Below, piece after piece: positions 46,594-54,478 of a stretch of DNA of 64,000 bases. Numbering within the stretch: position 1 is the stretch's first letter; each line of letters opens with the position of its first letter. The notes beneath the pieces are model-generated. The model was not told the origin of the DNA. It did no database searches and saw only the letters and a program-made list of their open reading frames with translations. The stretch comes from Bacteroidales bacterium (GTDB taxonomy: Bacteria > Bacteroidota > Bacteroidia > Bacteroidales > JAGOPY01), in the NCBI GenBank assembly GCA_017991835.1, contig JAGOPY010000004.1:186001-250000 (forward strand). Reading direction: 5' to 3'. A program made the translations under genes and the position numbers.

Positions 46594-46594
46594 T

Positions 46595-47926
46595 TTATTT
46601 ATTAAGGATTCCATTCCCATAGTAATACGTTCTAAAACCATGTGATTCTTTAAGACCATTTAACTTTCTTTCTGCATTAATAAGAGTGCTTCTGGCGATA
46701 CCACCGCCTTTATTCCAATCATAATCTGTGGCGCGATCAGATTTTAAATTATAATCGTTTACTATTGAGACGCTTCTTGATTCTCTACTTTGTAATACCA
46801 TATTCACTCTTCCAAGTGCATATACAGAAGACTCTAATGTTTTATTAAAAGCTGATGCTACAAAATTGCCCGCATTTAATAAATTGATTGGAGTTGATTC
46901 ATTTATGTTCTGAAAATCAGATGTGGATATATTACCAAAATCAAGCTTAGAGGCATCTATATAAAGCATGTTATCAGGGGTTGGGTTATCCAGAGCTCCA
47001 GGATTTAATTTAGCCCACGAAATACCATCCTCTCGGGTAACTATCCCATTATAATCCGGTCTGCTGCTCAAGGAATTATAATGATCTAGAAAATTATTAA
47101 AGTTGCCATTATTTGCAAAATTTAACGCATTATCAATACTCATATTATCAAGTGTGAAGCCTGCTGACATTGCATTATCGTGTGACATGCCTTGAGTGAA
47201 ATCGGATTTGTTCATTATAATTGCTTCACCCTGCAATCCTTTGTCATCTGTGCCTAAAAAATTCCCTCCCCAGTCATAAATAGGATTATCTAAAGCTCCA
47301 ATTGGATCAACTCTAATTAAAGGATTGTTCTGGCAAAAATTATACGGACTTACCCAGCTTCGCTCGTCCGCCATCGGATCAACAGAATGCCACCTGCCCA
47401 GCACCGGGTCATAGAACCTTGCCCCGTAATCATACCACTCAAGTCCCGCCTCGGTTTGGAGTTCTTTGCCGTTGTATTTAAGCTGGTTGTCGGAGTTGCC
47501 GTAAACGGGGATTTCCATGCCGAAGGGGTAGTAGTCGGTGCCCTGCGCCAGCCAGTGCTGGTTGGTGTCGGTGGTTATTACACTGCGAATGTTTCCCAGG
47601 TGGTCAGCCCCCTCCCAACCTCCCCCACACGGGGGAGGAGCGACTTCCGGCATAAGAATATGATCCGGGTTTTCGTCGCGGTAAACAAAACTGCCGTAAT
47701 AGTCGGTGGTCTCCATCAGGTGGTTGTCCTCGTAATAACATTTGCGCAGTTTGGTCCCGTTGGCATCGTAAAGATAAGTGATTCTATGGTTGTTTTCTGG
47801 TGAAAGAATATTTTGAGACTCCATCTCGATTCGGGCAGATGGAGTCTCATGGAAAATGAGATGGAGTCTCGGTGAATGAGATGGAGTCCCGAAAAATCGG
47901 ATAATAAACATGGTTTCCAACCTCAT
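46595..47926 (-). CDS. Rhs tip B with an unrecognised C-terminal domain
   Basis: 443 residues from the ATG at 47926. The first 40 residues are encoded by the repeat array itself (RLHLIFHETPSARIEMESQN). Rhs sequence then starts (ITYLYDANGTKLRKCYY, EDNHLMETTDYYGSFVY), through ADHLGNIRSVITTDTNQHWL and DPVLGRWHSVDPMADERS, to NNPLIRVDPIGALDNP. From about residue 210 the sequence is unique (DFTQGMSHDNAMSAGFTLDN, NFVASAFNKTLESSVYALGR, DRATDYDWNKGGGIARSTLI). I see no catalytic motif. Its partner is lipoprotein B. It is the longest and most intact of the four fragments. Confidence 0.82.
   Translation of the reverse strand: MRLETMFIIRFFGTPSHSPRLHLIFHETPSARIEMESQNILSPENNHRITYLYDANGTKLRKCYYEDNHLMETTDYYGSFVYRDENPDHILMPEVAPPPCGGGWEGADHLGNIRSVITTDTNQHWLAQGTDYYPFGMEIPVYGNSDNQLKYNGKELQTEAGLEWYDYGARFYDPVLGRWHSVDPMADERSWVSPYNFCQNNPLIRVDPIGALDNPIYDWGGNFLGTDDKGLQGEAIIMNKSDFTQGMSHDNAMSAGFTLDNMSIDNALNFANNGNFNNFLDHYNSLSSRPDYNGIVTREDGISWAKLNPGALDNPTPDNMLYIDASKLDFGNISTSDFQNINESTPINLLNAGNFVASAFNKTLESSVYALGRVNMVLQSRESRSVSIVNDYNLKSDRATDYDWNKGGGIARSTLINAERKLNGLKESHGFRTYYYGNGILNK
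47390..47640 (-). repeat. Rhs-core repeat copy B
   Basis: Near-identical to copies A, C and D. Its upstream palindrome is the CTCCCCC...GGGGGAG variant shared with copy C. Confidence 0.9.
47815..47890. repeat. Internal repeat array at the 5' junction of Rhs tip B
   Basis: Hairpin GAGACTCCATCT / AGATGGAGTCTC (47815-47848) plus units at 47858 and 47878; the last is degenerate (GAGATGGAGTCCC). It lies inside the open frame of Rhs tip B and at the end of the cassette C region. Confidence 0.9.
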
Positions 47927-47966
47927 TCAACGTAACCCTTGGTCTTAATTTTTGTTTTTATAATGT

Positions 47967-48482
47967 TCATTGAGGATTCACTTGAATTGATTTTAGTTGT
48001 TCAATCAGACTATCCTCTGGTTTACAAAATTTATAAGAAAAATCGGATATTATATGGTTTTGAATTTTTATGGTCCATAGTGCGCCATTGTAAGAAATTG
48101 GTACATTCTCCAATGAAGTATCTTTTTTAAAAAACTCATACTCATTGCATTCTCTTATCAAAACCCTTTGATTATTTCCTACAATAAATGTTCTAAATTG
48201 TTGATAATGACCAGAATAAATATTTTCCTTATGATTGGTAAAATTAAAGGGGATGTTTTCTGACATCTCACTCATAATATATAAGATAAATTCATTTTCA
48301 CCAACATCTTCTATAGTAAGTATAATGTCATAATTAGAAGGATTAAGATCTTCATTGTCAATTAAATAAATATCAATTATATTTTCAATATAAGGTTCAA
48401 ACACTATCTTATCTTTGCTCGGTGAACAAGCAATAATACCTAATAGAACCAAGAATTGAAATATTTTACTTTCTTTCAACAT
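47967..48482 (-). CDS. Putative immunity lipoprotein C
   Basis: 171 residues from the ATG at 48482. Four upstream in-frame codons exist, but this ATG starts the signal peptide (FQFLVLLGIIAC, a good lipobox). It overlaps the end of Rhs tip C by 17 bases in another frame, implying coupled translation. The mature protein is acidic and beta-rich (DIYLIDNEDLNPSNYDIILT, NEFILYIMSEMSENIPFNF). I do not recognise the family. Protection against the JAB-like tip is inferred from position. Confidence 0.72.
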   Translation of the reverse strand: MLKESKIFQFLVLLGIIACSPSKDKIVFEPYIENIIDIYLIDNEDLNPSNYDIILTIEDVGENEFILYIMSEMSENIPFNFTNHKENIYSGHYQQFRTFIVGNNQRVLIRECNEYEFFKKDTSLENVPISYNGALWTIKIQNHIISDFSYKFCKPEDSLIEQLKSIQVNPQ

Positions 48483-49494
48483 ACATATGTTCATTATATT
48501 GATAAGTATTACCTGTGAAGGGATGATACATAAAATGATTTACCATAGCTCCATTTTTAGCATCTATCCACTTAGCTGACAATGCATCTCCTGTTAATGG
48601 ATTTGTTGGCTTTCCATTTGTGTAAAAACCTGATGGTGATCCATAATCTATTCCACCTGAATGACTATGATTTGTTTCATAAAGGAATAAACCTTGGTCT
48701 ATCATATATTTTGCAACTTTTGCCGTTTCAGTATAATCGGGGTTCCCAGAAGTATGAACTATTGACAAATTGCCATTATAATCACCAGATACCATTCCAT
48801 ATTCCACCGAGAAATTATCTGCAGCAAATTTATAAATTGCTTTAGCATCGTCTTCTATGCTTGTTTTAACTCCCTTTACATCCCCTAAGGATATCATATT
48901 AGATTCGGAAAATGTTCCGCTAGTAACTCTTGCACTATTACCTGGTTCAGGGTTCCCGTATTCATTCTTTTCTCCTGTTTCTATAGTCTCTTGTTTTGCT
49001 TTTTCATAATCGCTTTTGGTGTAGAGGACATCATATTTATCTCCTCCTGTATCGTCAACCCTATTAATATTCCCTTTTTCATCAAGAGTATATCCATCCA
49101 CCGACCTCCCATCCGGATCGATAAACCGGATCGGGTTGTCCATGCAGTAGGTGTAGGGAGACCACCAGCGGGAGGTTTCAGCTAAGGGATCAACAGAATG
49201 CCACCTGCCCAATTGCGGGTCATAGAACCTTGCCCCGTAGTCATACCACTCAAGCCCTGCCTCGGTTTGGAGTTCTTTGCCGTTGTATTTAAGCTGGTTG
49301 TCGGAGTTGCCGTAAACGGGGATTTCCATGCCGAAGGGATAGTAGTCGGTGCCCTGCGCCAGCCAGTGCTGGTTGGTGTTGGTGGTGATCACACTGCGAA
49401 TGTTTCCCAGGTGGTCAGCCCCCTCCCAGCCTCCCCCACACGGGGGAGGAGGACCTTCAGGCATATATCTTTGTATTACATTTATTTGGTGCAT
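48466..49494 (-). CDS. Rhs tip C with JAB/JAMM-like C-terminus
   Basis: 342 residues from the ATG at 49494; a GTG at 49518 is also in frame. The Rhs core begins at about residue 25 (GADHLGNIRSVITTNTNQHW) and ends with DPQLGRWHSVDPLAETSRWW, NPIRFIDPDGRSVDGY. The unique part ends with LFLYETNHSHSGGIDYGSPS, then TGDALSAKWIDAKNGAMV and NHFMYHPFTGNTYQY. HxH followed by SPSG and a downstream Asp is typical of JAB1/MPN-type metallopeptidase toxins. No repeat array precedes this cassette. Only non-Rhs AT-rich DNA does (49495-49591). Confidence 0.8.
   Translation of the reverse strand: MHQINVIQRYMPEGPPPPCGGGWEGADHLGNIRSVITTNTNQHWLAQGTDYYPFGMEIPVYGNSDNQLKYNGKELQTEAGLEWYDYGARFYDPQLGRWHSVDPLAETSRWWSPYTYCMDNPIRFIDPDGRSVDGYTLDEKGNINRVDDTGGDKYDVLYTKSDYEKAKQETIETGEKNEYGNPEPGNSARVTSGTFSESNMISLGDVKGVKTSIEDDAKAIYKFAADNFSVEYGMVSGDYNGNLSIVHTSGNPDYTETAKVAKYMIDQGLFLYETNHSHSGGIDYGSPSGFYTNGKPTNPLTGDALSAKWIDAKNGAMVNHFMYHPFTGNTYQYNEHMYVERK
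49197..49455 (-). repeat. Rhs-core repeat copy C
   Basis: Near-identical to the other three copies; carries the same CTCCCCC/GGGGGAG palindrome variant as copy B. Confidence 0.9.
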
Positions 49495-49591
49495 TTTTAA
49501 TAAAACTCTTCCAACCACTACACGCTAAAGATGGCTCCGGCTCACTTTCGGATTGAAAATAAAACTCGGACTTGCCAGACTTAATATTTTT

Positions 49592-50122
49592 TTAAAAACA
49601 GGCTTCTCCTTTAATAAACCACTTATCATCTAAAATGTAAATCCAGTCCTTTGTTTTAGTATTCTTAAACTTAATTATTTTTTGTTTTACTTTTTCATCA
49701 TCAAGATTAAAATCAGATCTGTACCAAAAACTAAAACAAGGTGTCTTGGATTCTTCTGTTGATATTTTAATCCATTCCTTATTCCCTGAGATGTCCCTAA
49801 TGTTTTCATTCTTCATGAATACAAGTATCTTATATACTTCTGTGTTATTTATGACTTGACTAATTGAATCTATCTTAATCGGATTCTTTTCTTGCTTTAA
49901 AATTATTTTTTCATCTTTGTAATTAAAAGCAAATCCAAGATAGGAATTTGGCTCTCCAAAGTAATGCACTAATAAATTATAGATTTCCCTATTTTCCTGA
50001 AAATTATTTTCTATTTCAGCTACTAATCTTTCTCTCTTTTTTAAAGTGTCACATGAGGTCATCAATATGACAATCAAAACAAAGCCTATCTTAATCAACT
50101 TATAATATCTATTTATTTTCAT
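49592..50122 (-). CDS. Putative immunity lipoprotein D
   Basis: 176 residues from the ATG at 50122, which overlaps the end of Rhs tip D by 14 bases. The signal ends in lipobox MTSC. The mature protein is AT-codon-rich, charged and mixed alpha/beta (RLVAEIENNFQENREIYNLL, FGEPNSYLGFAFNYKDEKI), ending TKDWIYILDDKWFIKGEACF. I do not recognise the family. The closing DDKW motif loosely recalls the YDDKW of lipoprotein B. Confidence 0.72.
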   Translation of the reverse strand: MKINRYYKLIKIGFVLIVILMTSCDTLKKRERLVAEIENNFQENREIYNLLVHYFGEPNSYLGFAFNYKDEKIILKQEKNPIKIDSISQVINNTEVYKILVFMKNENIRDISGNKEWIKISTEESKTPCFSFWYRSDFNLDDEKVKQKIIKFKNTKTKDWIYILDDKWFIKGEACF

Positions 50123-51071
50123 TTTTATATATTGTTCTTCCGAGAAAAATAGCAGTATGTTCACCTCGTTCATCAAATTTGCCTTCGTCCTTGAGCGTAA
50201 ATGCCTGTACTACAGCAGACATTAACATTCCTGGAATACCTAATTTTTGTGTAGTTGCCCCCCAAAAAACATTACCTGCTTCATTCCTATTAAGTAATTT
50301 GCCTTTATACATGTAAGCGGTATTATTATTATCAATTGGGATTTCAGCTTGTGGACCTAATACAGTATTTTTGTAATCATAATGTTTTGTCTCCGGAGAT
50401 TCCTTACCAAAACCAGCCCATGTCTCTCCTTCTTTAGTATGTTTATCAACTGTCTCTGCAATCTTCTTATCACTACCTAATGCTACATTATCAATTGTTT
50501 CAAACAATTGGTCTTCACCATTTGACCTATCTCCAAAAAATGATTCTCTTGAAAGACCTTGGAAATAATTACCTTCACCAATGGTTTTATTTCCATCTTC
50601 ATGTTCGAGAAAGAAAAAGTCATTATCACTCTTAACTCTATTGATTTCATCACCAGTTTGATTATAGTATATTGAATCTAAACCAAATGGGTCAATTAAT
50701 GTGATAGGATTATTATAAACATTGGCATAAGGTGTATAGTCGTAATGATTTTCCGCCATGGGATCCACGCTATGCCACCTCCCCAGTTGCGGATCATAGA
50801 ACCTTGCCCCGTAATCATACCATTCAAGCCCTGCCTCGGTTTGCAGCTCTTTGCCGTTGTATTTAAGCTGGTTGTCGGAGTTGCCGTAAATGGGTATTTC
50901 CATGCCGAAGGGATAGTAGTCGGTGCCCTGCGCCAGCCAGTGCTGGTTGGTGTCGGTGGTGATTACACTGCGAATGTTTCCCAGGTGGTCAGCCCCCAAC
51001 CCCAGCCCTTCCCCCACCCGGGGGAAGGGAGAGGTATTGGCATTTACAGGTAATATATCGGTGGTCTCCAT
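50109..51071 (-). CDS. Rhs tip D with polymorphic toxin type 44-like C-terminus
   Basis: 320 residues from the first ATG (51071). The frame is open back to 51248 and still encodes Rhs there (SPENNLKITYLYDANGAKLR), but without an ATG, so this is a 5'-truncated fragment. The core ADHLGN to DPQLGRWHSVDPMAENHYDY is followed by NPITLIDPFGLDS. The C-terminus (YDYKNTVLGPQAEIPIDNN, LLNRNEAGNVFWGATTQKLG, GKFDERGEHTAIFLGRTIY) resembles Ntox44 as I remember that family. It is the cassette nearest the right border and its frame begins inside the right repeat array. Confidence 0.8.
   Translation of the reverse strand: METTDILPVNANTSPFPRVGEGLGLGADHLGNIRSVITTDTNQHWLAQGTDYYPFGMEIPIYGNSDNQLKYNGKELQTEAGLEWYDYGARFYDPQLGRWHSVDPMAENHYDYTPYANVYNNPITLIDPFGLDSIYYNQTGDEINRVKSDNDFFFLEHEDGNKTIGEGNYFQGLSRESFFGDRSNGEDQLFETIDNVALGSDKKIAETVDKHTKEGETWAGFGKESPETKHYDYKNTVLGPQAEIPIDNNNTAYMYKGKLLNRNEAGNVFWGATTQKLGIPGMLMSAVVQAFTLKDEGKFDERGEHTAIFLGRTIYKNENK
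50773..51030 (-). repeat. Rhs-core repeat copy D
   Basis: Near-identical to the other copies; its upstream palindrome is the CTTCCCC/GGGGGAAG variant shared with copy A. Confidence 0.9.
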
Positions 51072-51171
51072 CAAATGATTATCCTCATAATAGCACTTGC
51101 GCAGTTTGGCGCCGTTGGCATCGTAAAGATAGGTTATTTTGAGATTGTTTTCCGGGGAGGATATATCTTTT

Positions 51172-51250
51172 GAGACTCCATCTCGATTCGGGCAGATGGA
51201 GTCTCGTGGAATATGAGATGGAGTCTCGTGGAATATGAGATGGAGTCTCT
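51172..51250. repeat. Right repeat array at the island border
   Basis: Hairpin GAGACTCCATCT / AGATGGAGTCTC (51172-51205) plus units at 51215 and 51237 (period 22, spacer GTGGAATAT). The final unit's first minus-strand base (51249) is the G of the TAG stop codon of the neighbouring DUF2271-like gene. Confidence 0.92.
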
Positions 51251-52010
51251 ATTCAACCGTTACCTTTACACTCTCCGCAATCTCCCTTGCGGTCGTGATG
51301 GTGCCGAGATCCTTTGTCAGGCTCCCGTCGGCACCGGAATAATGGCCATGGCCGACCGGTTCCATCTCATATTCCTTTACCGGGGAGCCGAGGTTGATCA
51401 CGGCTTCGTAAACCAGCGAGGGCTGGCTTGAGGTCATGTAATTGATGTCCCCCTGGTGTTTGCTGTTCGTCCAGTATTCGTTCCAGTCCCACGACTGGTT
51501 GATCTCCATCATTACTTTGAATATTCGCGGAGCCTGTTCTGTTGATTTACTGCTCAGGATGAAATCTCCTTTTGGCGTCGGCCCGGTAACCGCGTCGGGC
51601 ATCGGCAGGGCTACCGTCGGAATAAAGTATCCGTCGGGCGCCTGGATGCCCCTTTTATGCCCCCAGTATGGCAAAGCAGCCGGCCTGCGGACCTCGCCGG
51701 CCTGCCACCTGCCTTTCGACCGGTCGCCATGCTGAAAAATACCCTTGCCAATTGACTCCGCAACATAAATGGTTTCGATGTACTTCCCGTCTTTGTCCTC
51801 CAGCCAGAAAGCCATCAGGGGATGGTTGTGGCTTTCACCTTTTGTGAAATTGATTCGGATGGAAAGCCCCTGACCGTTAATATTGGTATTGATTACTTCA
51901 GGCTGGCCGGCTTCAGAAGTCTTGCGGGTGGAGGAGCAGCGTGAAGTGCCCACAATGAACAATCCGCCAAGGAAAAGAAGGAATGCGAGTGATAATATTC
52001 TGGTTTTCAT
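51249..52010 (-). CDS. DUF2271-like envelope protein
   Basis: 253 residues from the ATG at 52010. An ATG at 52025 overlaps the TonB receptor stop (TAATG) and is possible. The N-terminus is a signal or anchor (LSLAFLLFLGGLFIVGTSRC); the cysteine lacks a good lipobox. The body (HNHPLMAFWLEDKDGKYIET, IYVAESIGKGIF, INQSWDWNEYWTNSKHQGDI) matches my memory of DUF2271, a periplasmic family of unknown role often near redox or metal proteins. It directly follows the TonB-dependent receptor, so it may be its accessory. The Rhs island begins in its stop codon, but the protein appears complete. Confidence 0.72.
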   Translation of the reverse strand: MKTRILSLAFLLFLGGLFIVGTSRCSSTRKTSEAGQPEVINTNINGQGLSIRINFTKGESHNHPLMAFWLEDKDGKYIETIYVAESIGKGIFQHGDRSKGRWQAGEVRRPAALPYWGHKRGIQAPDGYFIPTVALPMPDAVTGPTPKGDFILSSKSTEQAPRIFKVMMEINQSWDWNEYWTNSKHQGDINYMTSSQPSLVYEAVINLGSPVKEYEMEPVGHGHYSGADGSLTKDLGTITTAREIAESVKVTVE

Positions 52011-52024
52011 AGTTGATCTGATCA

Positions 52025-54415
52025 TTAAAATTCGACAATAATTCCTAACGTGGGCAAAACAGTCCCCGATTCCGAGTTCAGCGATCGAAGCTGATAAAAC
52101 TGGTTTGTGGGGGGATCCTGGTAAACTTTGTTGCCGTCCGTGTCCAGGTTGGTATAGTTAGGCGGATTTTCGGCCTGGAAATTATAAACGTTCTGAACAT
52201 CAATATATAAATTCAGCGACCATTTCTTAAAGAAATAGGTCTTGTCAACGCGGAGGTCAAGCTGGTGGAAGGCTTTGAGCCGCAGCTCATTGAACCTGGA
52301 ATTGTCGGGATATTCCCGGCCACGGGCATCCCAGGCCGGAACGTAGCTGGAAAACTCCAGGTCGGCCGGAGTGTAGGGCGCCCCGCCAACATAACGCCAT
52401 TTGGCGCCAATATCCCAGTTCCGTTTAAAGCTCCTCAAAACGGTTAGGTTGAGGATGTTACGGTTGTCCCAGGCAGAAGGGACAAATTTATCGTCCTTAT
52501 CCGTAAACTTACTGACCACAAATGTGTACGATAAAATCACGTTGAATCCGAACAGCGACTTGTCCTGTGCCAGTACCTCGAATCCGTAGGCCTGGCCATC
52601 CGAAACCGATATCACCTGTTCATCGCCGAATGTGCCGTACCCTGCGCTCTTGCTGGCGATGTTGATCGAATCCCTGACAGAGAACGGATAGTTCCTGTAG
52701 TACTTGTAAAAGCCTTCGATGCTGAATTTGGCATCCCTTTCGGGGAGGACCTCGAATCCGAAGACCACGTGGTCGGCAGAGAGATTGCGGAGATCATCCC
52801 GCTTGTTAACCAATATTCCATTATTATCGCGAAATCCGAAAGTAGTATAGGGCAACCGCTGGTAATACCTTCCGGTGTTGAAATTCAGGAACCAGATATC
52901 GGTCAGCCCGAAGGAAGCCGAAAATCTCGGGGAAACCTGGTTGAGCAGGTTTGCCATGTAAGGCGTATAGTCGTTTGCATCCATTCTTAGACCGAGCGAA
53001 AGGACCAGCCTGTCGTCGAAGAAATTTTTGCTGACCTGCCCGAATACGTTCCACAGGAACATCCTAAGCTGTGAGTCGTAATTGACGGGCGTGTAAACAT
53101 CGTTCACATAAAGCCGCTGAAAGGTGCTGTTGGTGTAGCGGGCCAGTTCCAGTCCTCCGCCGTAGGTGTATTTGAACGCTCCCCGGCGGCTGGTGTGCTC
53201 CACGCGCAGCTTATTCTCCGATTCCTGGGAATTGTAATTGAAATTCAGTGTGTCGTTCTCATCGTTGTTCCTGTATTTGAATGAACGGTTATCGAGCATG
53301 TTCCGGCTCAGGATCACATCGGTAAAGCCGTTCTTGTGGTAATGCTTGTACACGGCGCCGATGGTGTACGACCACTGCTCCTGCACCGGCAGATAGCCAA
53401 GAATGTAGGCCTGGCTTTCATCCGGATCCTTGATCCCGGTATTCAGCTCGAAACGGTCGATCGAGCCGAGGCCGATGATCGAAAGCTCATTTTTCTGGTC
53501 GAACTGAATCTTGTATTTTGCCAGGAAATCGTCGTAGTTGGGCAGGAAAGGGAGCCCCAGGGCGTCGAACAGAAATTGCAGGTACGAACGGCGGTAGGAG
53601 AATAAAAAGGTGGAGTTGTCCGACACCGGGCCGTTGGTGGTCAAAGCAAGGTCGCTGGCGCCGAGCGATCCGCGGAAGATCCACTCCTCCTTGTTGCCGT
53701 CGATCAGCTTCATGTCAAGCAGCGAGCTGAGCGATTTGCCGCGGTCGGCCGGGAAAGCGCCGCTGTAGAAGTCGACTTCCCGGATAAAATCGGCATTTAT
53801 GATGCCCACCGGACCGCCGCTGGAACCCTGCGTCGAGAAATGGTTCAGGTTCGGTATCTCGATCCCGTCGAGGTAGAACGCGTTTTCGTTGCCACCGCCG
53901 CCGCGAACAAGCACATCGTTACGGAATGCCGGTGTGGACGACACGCCCGGCAAAACCTGGATAACCCTGGAAATGTCGCGGTTACCGCCCGGGTTCTTTT
54001 CGATCTCCGAGATCTGCAGCGTTCGCAGCGAAACGGGACTCTCCTCCAGCCGCTTGAACGGCGACGCCTTGATAACCACCTCCTGCAGCTCGAACTCCTT
54101 CGGCTTCATCGGGATATCCATAAATGATGTTTTCGAATTGGTTACCTGGAAATCGATGGTCACCTTCGATTCATAACCGACTGCCGAAGCGGCCAGTTTG
54201 ATAAATCCCGGCTCGAGCCCTGTGAAAATGAAATTGCCATCCAGGTCGGAGGTCGAACCGATGGTCGTGCCAAACACAATAATGTTGGCAAATGCAATCG
54301 GCTCGTTGTTGCTTTCGTCAAAAATCCTCCCTTTTACCGATCCTTGCTGGGCATGGATCATGAAGGGGATTAAGGCGAAAATCACACTCAATGAGGATAT
54401 TATCTTTCTCTTCAT
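52025..54415 (-). CDS. TonB-dependent receptor with carboxypeptidase-regulatory-like N-domain
   Basis: 796 residues with a signal peptide (FMIHAQ). An N-terminal CarboxypepD_reg beta-sandwich (GSVKGRIFDESNNEPIAFAN) is followed by the plug (SRVIQVLPGVSSTPAFRNDV, LVRGGGGNENAFYLDGIEIP) and a 22-strand-type barrel ending LPTLGIIVEF. It lacks the SusC-type SusD partner. With the DUF2271-like gene one base on, it is more likely a receptor for a metal chelate or small ligand than a glycan importer, which is inference. Confidence 0.93.
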   Translation of the reverse strand: MKRKIISSLSVIFALIPFMIHAQQGSVKGRIFDESNNEPIAFANIIVFGTTIGSTSDLDGNFIFTGLEPGFIKLAASAVGYESKVTIDFQVTNSKTSFMDIPMKPKEFELQEVVIKASPFKRLEESPVSLRTLQISEIEKNPGGNRDISRVIQVLPGVSSTPAFRNDVLVRGGGGNENAFYLDGIEIPNLNHFSTQGSSGGPVGIINADFIREVDFYSGAFPADRGKSLSSLLDMKLIDGNKEEWIFRGSLGASDLALTTNGPVSDNSTFLFSYRRSYLQFLFDALGLPFLPNYDDFLAKYKIQFDQKNELSIIGLGSIDRFELNTGIKDPDESQAYILGYLPVQEQWSYTIGAVYKHYHKNGFTDVILSRNMLDNRSFKYRNNDENDTLNFNYNSQESENKLRVEHTSRRGAFKYTYGGGLELARYTNSTFQRLYVNDVYTPVNYDSQLRMFLWNVFGQVSKNFFDDRLVLSLGLRMDANDYTPYMANLLNQVSPRFSASFGLTDIWFLNFNTGRYYQRLPYTTFGFRDNNGILVNKRDDLRNLSADHVVFGFEVLPERDAKFSIEGFYKYYRNYPFSVRDSINIASKSAGYGTFGDEQVISVSDGQAYGFEVLAQDKSLFGFNVILSYTFVVSKFTDKDDKFVPSAWDNRNILNLTVLRSFKRNWDIGAKWRYVGGAPYTPADLEFSSYVPAWDARGREYPDNSRFNELRLKAFHQLDLRVDKTYFFKKWSLNLYIDVQNVYNFQAENPPNYTNLDTDGNKVYQDPPTNQFYQLRSLNSESGTVLPTLGIIVEF

Positions 54416-54478
54416 CTGTTAATAATCTTTGTTTAAGTTTCAGGTTTGGTTTGTTAAACAAAAGTCCGGATAAAAAGT

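Larger units (their letters stand above)
44138..51250 (-). other. Rhs tip/immunity cassette island bounded by 21-bp repeat arrays
   Basis: This interval holds four minus-strand Rhs-core fragments with different C-termini, each followed by a small lipoprotein gene. There are repeat arrays at both ends and one between the second and third cassette. Core-encoding DNA is GC-rich and almost identical among copies. C-termini and lipoprotein genes are strikingly AT-rich. No complete Rhs gene, transposase or integrase is present. Confidence 0.75.
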
